From NCBI GenBank assembly GCA_913054205.1, contig CAJXJM010000054.1:1-10041 (forward strand): 10,041 nucleotides of DNA. The letters are read 5' to 3'. This DNA comes from an uncultured Rhodospirillaceae bacterium. Lineage in GTDB: Bacteria > Pseudomonadota > Alphaproteobacteria > Rhodospirillales > UBA2165. Each line of letters opens with the position of its first letter. Position 1 is the first letter of the stretch. Under the pieces are notes generated by a model. That model searched no databases, was not told the DNA's origin, and saw nothing but the letters and a program-made list of their open reading frames with translations. Positions 5,676 to 10,041 of this stretch are shown one piece after another. The translations under genes were made by a program, and so were the position numbers.

Positions 5676-6863
5676 ATGACCTCAGATCCTATTGTAATTG
5701 TTGGCGCGGCGCGTACCCCGATGGGAGGGCTGAGCGGTGATCTCGGCACAGTGCCTGCGGCAGAACTCGGCGCAACTGCTATCGCTGAGGCGATTGCCCG
5801 CGCTGGCATCGACGCCGGCGATATCGACGATGTTGTTATGGGTGTTGTGCTTGCCGCAGGGCAAGGGCAGGCACCGGCACGCCAGGCCTCGATCAATGCC
5901 GGAATTCCAAATCATATTGGCGCAACGACAATCAATAAAATGTGTGGCTCCGGCATGAAAGCAACGATGTTGGCACATGACAATATATTGGCAGGCTCAT
6001 ACGACATTATGGTCGCTGGTGGCATGGAGAGCATGACGAACGCGCCCTATTTGCTGCCAAATGCCAGAGGTGGAATGCGCATGGGCCACGGCGAAATCAA
6101 AGATCACATGTTTTTGGATGGGCTCGAAGACGCGTATGACGAAGGAACTTTGATGGGCGTTTATGCCGAGGCTACTGCCGAACGCTATCAATTTACCCGC
6201 GAGGCTCAAGACAGCTTTTCGATCACGTCGCTGGAACGTGCACAAAAAGCCATAAAAGATGGGACATTCGCCAAGGAAATTGCGCCGGTGACTGTAAAAA
6301 CTAGGAAAGGTGAAACCATTGTTGATACGGATGAGCAACCCGGCAAGGCGATGCCGGAAAAAATACCGACTCTCCGTCCGGCTTTTGCCAAAGATGGAAG
6401 TGTGACGGCGGCGAATTCCAGCTCGATCTCAGACGGCGCAGCGGCGTTGATCCTCATGCGCCAATCAGAAGCTGAAAAACGTGGCTTAAAACCGTTGGCC
6501 ATCATTCAGGCGCATGCAACACATGCTCAGGAACCAGAGTGGTTTACGACAGCGCCGATCGGAGCGATCAAAAAGGTCCTCGATAAAGCTGGTTGGGATA
6601 AAGACGAAGTTGATCTCTACGAAATCAATGAGGCATTTGCCGTTGTCACGATGGCTGCCATGCAAGATTTGGGATTGCCTGCTGACAAAGTAAATGTTCA
6701 CGGCGGCGCTTGCGCCTTAGGCCACCCGATCGGGGCGTCGGGAGCCCGCATCATTGTTACTCTTATAAACGCGCTTGAAAAATACGATATGGCCAAGGGT
6801 GTTGCGTCGCTTTGTATTGGCGGCGGTGAAGGCACTGCCATCGCCATTGAACGTATTTCTTAA
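5676..6863 (+). CDS. Thiolase (acetyl-CoA C-acyltransferase/acetyltransferase)
   Basis: A full-length 395-residue thiolase II-type enzyme, the usual family length. It catalyses either CoA-dependent cleavage of a 3-ketoacyl-CoA or the reverse condensation of two acetyl-CoA. Key parts are visible: the nucleophile Cys90 in INKMCGSGMKA, GGMESMTNAPYLL (115-127), EINEAFA (316-322), the catalytic His350 in GGACALGHPIGASGAR, and Cys380 in the terminal CIGGGEGTA loop. One oddity is NVHGGACALGHP where most members read NVNGGAIALGHP; the catalytic residues are intact. The ATG at 5676 has a modest AGAG ribosome site about nine bases upstream. It heads a tight operon (next gene 20 bases on) with an SDR, a DsbA-fold isomerase and an enoyl-CoA hydratase, pointing to acyl-CoA breakdown rather than polyhydroxybutyrate synthesis, since no phaB or phaC is present. 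Confidence 0.94.
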   Translation: MTSDPIVIVGAARTPMGGLSGDLGTVPAAELGATAIAEAIARAGIDAGDIDDVVMGVVLAAGQGQAPARQASINAGIPNHIGATTINKMCGSGMKATMLAHDNILAGSYDIMVAGGMESMTNAPYLLPNARGGMRMGHGEIKDHMFLDGLEDAYDEGTLMGVYAEATAERYQFTREAQDSFSITSLERAQKAIKDGTFAKEIAPVTVKTRKGETIVDTDEQPGKAMPEKIPTLRPAFAKDGSVTAANSSSISDGAAALILMRQSEAEKRGLKPLAIIQAHATHAQEPEWFTTAPIGAIKKVLDKAGWDKDEVDLYEINEAFAVVTMAAMQDLGLPADKVNVHGGACALGHPIGASGARIIVTLINALEKYDMAKGVASLCIGGGEGTAIAIERIS

Positions 6864-6883
6864 TCAAATTCGAGAATTATTAC

Positions 6884-7567
6884 ATGCCAACCGCTTTAAT
6901 AACGGGGGCCAACCGAGGCCTTGGACTTGAATTTACCCGTCAATATGCCGCCGATGGCTGGAAAGTGTTGGCAACCTGCCGTGATCCAGAAGCAGCAACA
7001 GCACTCAAATCCATAAAGGGTGAAATCCAAGTTTTGCCGTTAGATGTGGCAGATTTTCTGGCGATTGAGACGGTTTCCAGAATTTTAGCGAAGGAGAAAA
7101 TCGACCTGCTTTTAAACAATGCGGGCGTTATCGGACCGCTACAATGGGCATTTGGCGATACCGATTACAATGCTTGGGCAGAAGTTTTTCGTATCAATAC
7201 CCAAGCGCCGCTCAAAATGACGGAGTGCTTCGTCGATCAAGTTGCCAGTTCAGACAAAAAGCTAATTGTTTCAATTACCAGCCGATTGGGCAGCATCAGC
7301 TCCAATGATTCTGGTGAGCAATATACCTATCGGTCAAGCAAAGCAGCGTTAAATATGGTTCACAAGTCACTTTCAATTGATTTGGCAGAAAAAGGCATTA
7401 CGACGGCAGTTATTCACCCAGGTTGGGCGAAAACCGATATGGGCGGGGCAAATGCGACCGTTGATCCTGTTGACAGTGTTTCCGGCATTCGCAAAGTCAT
7501 TGATGGTTTAAATTCGGCAGATAGTGGTAAGTTTTTCAATTATGATGGCGCGCCGATCGATTGGTAA
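6884..7567 (+). CDS. Short-chain dehydrogenase/reductase (C-factor-like SDR)
   Basis: A 227-residue classical SDR with a Rossmann fold for NAD(P)H. Visible motifs are TGANRGLG at 7-14 (TGxxxGxG cofactor loop), NNAG at 78-81, Asn105 in FRINT, the catalytic Ser in VSITSRLGS (about 130-137), Y149-x3-K153 in YRSSK, and HPGWAKTDMGG after strand 6. The SRLGSI and HPGWxxTDMGG phrases resemble the C-factor/CsgA-like branch of SDRs, which includes uncharacterised reductases. Arg33 after strand 2 (TCRDP) favours NADP(H), an inference. In the operon it could act as the 3-hydroxyacyl-CoA dehydrogenase or as a reductase on a carbonyl intermediate; its short C-terminus has no added substrate domain. The ATG at 6884 starts directly before the first strand; no strong Shine-Dalgarno is visible. 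Confidence 0.9.
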   Translation: MPTALITGANRGLGLEFTRQYAADGWKVLATCRDPEAATALKSIKGEIQVLPLDVADFLAIETVSRILAKEKIDLLLNNAGVIGPLQWAFGDTDYNAWAEVFRINTQAPLKMTECFVDQVASSDKKLIVSITSRLGSISSNDSGEQYTYRSSKAALNMVHKSLSIDLAEKGITTAVIHPGWAKTDMGGANATVDPVDSVSGIRKVIDGLNSADSGKFFNYDGAPIDW

Positions 7568-7570
7568 TTT

Positions 7571-7577
7571 GAGGGGG
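7571..7577 (+). promoter_or_regulatory. Strong ribosome binding site of the isomerase-like gene
   Basis: gaggggg, six bases before the ATG at 7584, is the strongest Shine-Dalgarno in the operon. It fixes that start and suggests this protein is well translated relative to its neighbours. Confidence 0.6.
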
Positions 7578-7583
7578 CTATAA

Positions 7584-8186
7584 ATGACCGATTTCATTGA
7601 ATTTCTATGCGACTTTTCGTCGCCCTACGGCTACGTCGCGGCGCATCGGATTGAAGTAATCGGCGAAAAACATGATCGAGAGGTTATCTGGAAGCCTTTC
7701 CTGCTCGGCGCAATGTTTCAGGTCAACGGTAATCGCCCGTTAAAAGATCAAGCATTGAAATGGGATTATTCCAGCCTCGATCTAGAACGGTCGGCACGGT
7801 TCTATGGGATTGCGTGGCAATTGCCTGATCCATTTCCCATTCCAACACATGCGGCAGGCCGTGCTTTTTATTGGATCAATGATCAAGATCCGGCACTGGC
7901 AAAGAAATTTGCGCTTTGCGCCTACCAGGAATATTTTGCCAAAGGCGTCGATATTCGCCCCAAGGATGCGATTGCATCGGTCGCTGCCAAATTGGGCTTG
8001 GATGGAGATGCCTGTCTCGCCGCGATCGACGATGAAACCTATAAACAAAAGTTAAAAGACGTCACTGCTGAGGCTATTGAGCGCAACGTATGTGGATCGC
8101 CTTTTATTTTTATTGGCGATGAACCGTTCTGGGGAAATGATCGGCTCGATATGGTCGATGAGTGGCTCGAAACGGGCGGTTGGTAA
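7584..8186 (+). CDS. 2-hydroxychromene-2-carboxylate isomerase-like protein (DsbA-fold, kappa-GST-related)
   Basis: A 200-residue protein matching the HCCA isomerase family in length and motifs. The N-terminal thioredoxin-like strand IEFLCDFSSPYGY carries the SP pair (Ser13-Pro14) at the place of the catalytic Ser in NahD-type enzymes. Then come KPFLLGAMF (38-45) and a helical insert. The C-terminal part has GSPFIFIGDEPFWGNDRLDMVDEWL (171-195) with the cis-Pro loop and the WGxDRL signature. NahD isomerises 2-hydroxychromene-2-carboxylate in naphthalene degradation with glutathione; many homologues lie in acyl-CoA operons with no aromatic pathway nearby, as here, so the substrate is open. A glutathione-dependent isomerase step on a CoA-bound or aromatic intermediate is plausible. 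Starts at the ATG behind gaggggg; 16 bases after the SDR and 22 before the hydratase. Confidence 0.9.
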   Translation: MTDFIEFLCDFSSPYGYVAAHRIEVIGEKHDREVIWKPFLLGAMFQVNGNRPLKDQALKWDYSSLDLERSARFYGIAWQLPDPFPIPTHAAGRAFYWINDQDPALAKKFALCAYQEYFAKGVDIRPKDAIASVAAKLGLDGDACLAAIDDETYKQKLKDVTAEAIERNVCGSPFIFIGDEPFWGNDRLDMVDEWLETGGW

Positions 8187-8208
8187 ATTAATTTATAAGG
8201 TCATAAAA

Positions 8209-9003
8209 ATGTCAGAACCAGTTGTTTTAAAAGAAATAAATGATGATGGAATTGCGACGGTTACACTAAATCGCCCGGAGGTATTCAATGGCTATAACGA
8301 AGAGCTTTTGACCGATCTTGCGGCGGGTTTGGAAGAAATCGAAGCCGACGAATCTATCCGAGCGGTTATCATTCGAGGGGCTGGAAAACACTTTTCCGCC
8401 GGCGCTGATGTCAATTGGTTCAAGGTGCTTGCGGCGGCGAGTGACGCAGAAAAGAAACGCGCGGCAGACCTCAGCACAGGCGTTATGCGCAAGTTGTTCA
8501 CCTTGGCCAAGCCGACAATCGCTTTGGTGCAAAATGCCTGTTTTGGCGGCGGCGTGGGGTATGTTGCGGGCTGTGATATTGCCATCGCATCAGAAGATGC
8601 AAAATTTGCCATTACAGAAGTGCGGGTCGGCATAACGCCCGCGCCAATATTACCCCAAGTAATCAGTGCGATTGGTATGCGCCAAGCAAGACGTTATACG
8701 CTGACAGCAGAAACCTTCGATGTCCATGAGGCCAAAAAAATTGGTTTGATCCACGAAATCTGTCCTGTCGGTGGTCTAGATGAAGCTGTAGAGCCGGTAA
8801 TTGATGCTATTTTGAAAAGTGCACCCGGTGCGGTTCGCGATACAAAAAACTTGATCAATGACATTGGGACATCCGCCATAACAGATGACTTGGCTGATCG
8901 CTTGGCATCCATTAGTGCTGGTGGCAGAAATACGCCGGAAGGTTTAGAAGGTTTTTCGGCCTTTCTCGAAAAACGAACACCCAATTGGTATAAATCTGAA
9001 TAG
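8209..9003 (+). CDS. Enoyl-CoA hydratase/crotonase family, LiuC-like (methylglutaconyl-CoA hydratase type)
   Basis: A 264-residue crotonase. The oxyanion-hole segments are present: HFSAGADVNWF (61-71) and CFGGGVGYVAGCDIAIAS (111-128). The second catalytic Glu is E137 in ITEVRVGITPA, but the place of the first Glu of rat enoyl-CoA hydratase (GGGCE) is GGGVG, a Gly. That arrangement, with DVNWF, SEV/TEVR-GI-PA and IGMRQARRYTLTAE, resembles the LiuC branch known from leucine/isovalerate breakdown. Typical LiuC neighbours (liuA, liuB, liuD) are absent from this window, so the substrate is uncertain. I chose the ATG at 8209, with AAGG eight bases before it, over a frame extending to 8077: that extension overlaps the isomerase gene and has no family match. 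It is the last gene of the operon; no clear terminator follows. Confidence 0.9.
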   Translation: MSEPVVLKEINDDGIATVTLNRPEVFNGYNEELLTDLAAGLEEIEADESIRAVIIRGAGKHFSAGADVNWFKVLAAASDAEKKRAADLSTGVMRKLFTLAKPTIALVQNACFGGGVGYVAGCDIAIASEDAKFAITEVRVGITPAPILPQVISAIGMRQARRYTLTAETFDVHEAKKIGLIHEICPVGGLDEAVEPVIDAILKSAPGAVRDTKNLINDIGTSAITDDLADRLASISAGGRNTPEGLEGFSAFLEKRTPNWYKSE

Positions 9004-9138
9004 AACCCTAGATTGAACAGTGTCTACTCTAAATTAATAAGTAGAAAATATGTTGCACGTATATTCCCTGGCTTGCATTAATTTTCCAGTTAATCAAAAT
9101 AAGCTAGATAACAACAGCTGGAGGTCGGCGAGGGGCTT
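9004..9138. other. Intergenic region before the response regulator
   Basis: It contains a weak hairpin, tctact/agtaga (9023-9045, 11-base loop, no T tract) and an inverted repeat attaa-N8-ttaat near 9078-9095. A ribosome site, gagggg, lies shortly before the ATG at 9139. A promoter for the response regulator is likely here, but no convincing -35/-10 pair was found. Confidence 0.35.
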
Positions 9139-9675
9139 ATGACAGCGGGATATAATTTTAAAGATATAAGTGCGCTCATTGTTGATGACTATTTTCCGAT
9201 GCATGAGATTATGCGCGGTATTCTTAAGGAATTCGGTGTTGGCCGGATAGCAGAGGCAGCTAGTGGGGCTGCAGCCATCACAGAGATGGAATATATGCGC
9301 GCTGACGTCATTTTTACCGATTACATGATGGACGATATGAACGGTTTGGAGTTCATCCAGGCCATTCGCGCGGGTGAAACACCGGCGGATCGATTTGTCC
9401 CAATTGTCGTTGTTTCTGCCTACACAGAAGTGAGAGAAATTCTTGCCGCTCGAGATATGGGTGCCACCGAGTTTCTCGCCAAGCCAATTTCAGGAAAACT
9501 GGTTTACTATCGTTTACGCTCAATCGTTGAAAATCCACGAGAATTTGTCGAGGCTGAAAGCTATTTCGGTCCCGACCGTCGTCGCCGCGAAATGCCGCCG
9601 GCGGGCAGCAACCGCCGAGACAACGACTACGAATATAAATCTCACAACGGACGGTTCTTCGCCCCACCTAATTAG
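9139..9675 (+). CDS. Single-domain response regulator (CheY-like receiver with basic tail)
   Basis: A 178-residue protein. Residues about 11-130 form a receiver domain: D16/D17 in LIVDDYFPMHEIMRGIL, phosphoacceptor D61 in VIFTDYMMDDMNGLEF, S93 in VVVSAYT and K115 in FLAKPI, all the residues needed for phosphotransfer. The rest (about 131-178) is not a DNA-binding domain but a charged tail with SYFGPDRRRR (141-150) and SNRRDNDYEY, a tail type common in alphaproteobacterial stand-alone receivers that end in FxGPDRRRR. No histidine kinase is adjacent, so the partner is unknown. Members of this type are often linked to motility, stress or phosphorelay control. The ATG at 9139 has gagggg about three to eight bases upstream. 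It is transcribed with the same orientation as, but is separated by 135 bases from, the operon before it. Confidence 0.9.
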   Translation: MTAGYNFKDISALIVDDYFPMHEIMRGILKEFGVGRIAEAASGAAAITEMEYMRADVIFTDYMMDDMNGLEFIQAIRAGETPADRFVPIVVVSAYTEVREILAARDMGATEFLAKPISGKLVYYRLRSIVENPREFVEAESYFGPDRRRREMPPAGSNRRDNDYEYKSHNGRFFAPPN

Positions 9676-9705
9676 AATTCATTTTTTTCAGTATTCGTCT
9701 TGCCG

Positions 9706-9728
9706 AGGCGTGACTCTCCTAGGCGTGA
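9706..9728. repeat. Short direct repeat, aggcgtga x2
   Basis: aggcgtga occurs at 9706-9713 and 9721-9728, a 15-base period, in the gap between the response regulator and the DUF1489 gene. It could be a tandem regulator site; equally it could be chance. Confidence 0.3.
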
Positions 9729-9779
9729 GTGATATTTTTGCGTTGAAAAATAACTCTCATTCTTAGGTTGTCCCATCCT

Positions 9780-10041
9780 ATGACCGTTCATCTATTGCGC
9801 ATGGCCGTGCGTATCGAAAGTATTGCCAAGCTGAGAGAAATCCAGAGTGACCGCATGGCCTCGACCAAGGGAAAACGCCTCCATACATTTACCAGAAATG
9901 TTCCCCGCCGGATCGATGAATTGACCGATGGCGGATCTATATACTGGGTGGTTAAACGATTGATACGGGTGCGCCAGGAGATAATAAGCATCGAACAGGC
10001 GACGAATGATGAAGGTCGGAAGTATTGCGCTATTGAGCTCA
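9780..10041 (+). CDS. DUF1489 family protein, N-terminal part
   Basis: From the ATG at 9780 the frame stays open to the window end (87 codons). The translation starts MTVHLLRMAVRIESIAKLRE and continues with HTFTRNVPRRIDELTDGGSIYWVVKRLIRVRQEIISIE. This matches the DUF1489 pattern: MxxHLIKL, a helix with S-I/V-xxL, then xTRxxPKRxxELxDGGSLYWVIKGxxxxRQ. The family is about 140 residues long and largely restricted to alphaproteobacteria; its function is unknown. Here about the first 60% is present. The gene is cut by the window edge, not by a stop. The ribosome site is weak (tagg about 12 bases upstream). The C-terminal half must lie beyond base 10041. Confidence 0.85.
   Translation, partial: MTVHLLRMAVRIESIAKLREIQSDRMASTKGKRLHTFTRNVPRRIDELTDGGSIYWVVKRLIRVRQEIISIEQATNDEGRKYCAIEL

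Noticed and set aside
8077..8208. 44-codon N-terminal extension of the enoyl-CoA hydratase
   Set aside because: It overlaps the end of the isomerase-like gene and has no family similarity; the ATG at 8209 has a ribosome site and the normal crotonase N-terminus.
9023..9045. Hairpin after the hydratase as operon terminator
   Set aside because: Six-base AT-containing stem, 11-base loop and no T tract; too weak to call.
9788..9991. 67-codon minus-strand frame near the right end
   Set aside because: Shadow of the DUF1489 coding frame on the opposite strand, with no family pattern.
1..10041. Mobile element, prophage, CRISPR or defence system
   Set aside because: No transposase, integrase, phage or Cas-like protein, no array of regularly spaced repeats and no terminal inverted repeats were found; the region reads as ordinary chromosome.

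Overview
The window looks like chromosome from an alphaproteobacterium of moderate GC, probably free-living and related to marine or soil Rhodospirillales-type lineages. The support is indirect. At the right edge lies the start of a DUF1489 protein, a family largely confined to alphaproteobacteria. A single-domain response regulator carries the FGPDRRRR-type tail common in that class. The hybrid-kinase remnant is built from PAS_7/HATPase/REC modules frequent in Rhodospirillales-like genomes. No rRNA, tRNA, insertion sequence, CRISPR array or phage gene was seen.

Layout, left to right. (1) The end of an endonuclease/exonuclease/phosphatase-family gene (+), followed by a near-perfect palindrome. 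(2) A minus-strand pair, a TauE/SafE-type anion exporter and a membrane-anchored SAM methyltransferase, with a 4-base TTGA overlap. (3) An AT-rich spacer and a 286-codon (+) ORF that appears to be a hybrid histidine kinase collapsed by in-frame internal deletions: a receiver N-terminus, part of a PAS domain, the ATPase domain only from the G1 box on, and one complete receiver. (4) Three minus-strand genes reading toward it: a SpoIIAA/STAS-like protein, a Dabb-domain protein and a periplasmic Vgb-like beta-propeller. The propeller ORF is shifted at an A8 run; a -1 shift restores a typical C-terminus. (5) A divergent intergenic region with a perfect CRP-type site, TGTGA-N6-TCACA, spaced from a -10-like box exactly as in a class II activated promoter. 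(6) A small three-helix membrane protein (+). (7) A tight four-gene (+) operon: thiolase, short-chain dehydrogenase, 2-hydroxychromene-2-carboxylate isomerase-like DsbA-fold protein, and a LiuC-like enoyl-CoA hydratase. (8) A single-receiver response regulator and the beginning of the DUF1489 gene.

How the genes fit together. The four-gene operon is the clearest functional unit. Hydratase, dehydrogenase-fold enzyme and thiolase suggest oxidation of an acyl-CoA, and the isomerase-like protein hints at an aromatic, branched or otherwise unusual substrate, but the substrate cannot be read from sequence. The SpoIIAA-like, Dabb and Vgb-like genes may be co-transcribed from the CRP/FNR-type promoter. 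The window holds no obvious defence or mobile system. Its most unusual items are the propeller frameshift at a canonical A_AAA_AAA heptamer, the collapsed hybrid kinase, and the shared CRP-type site.
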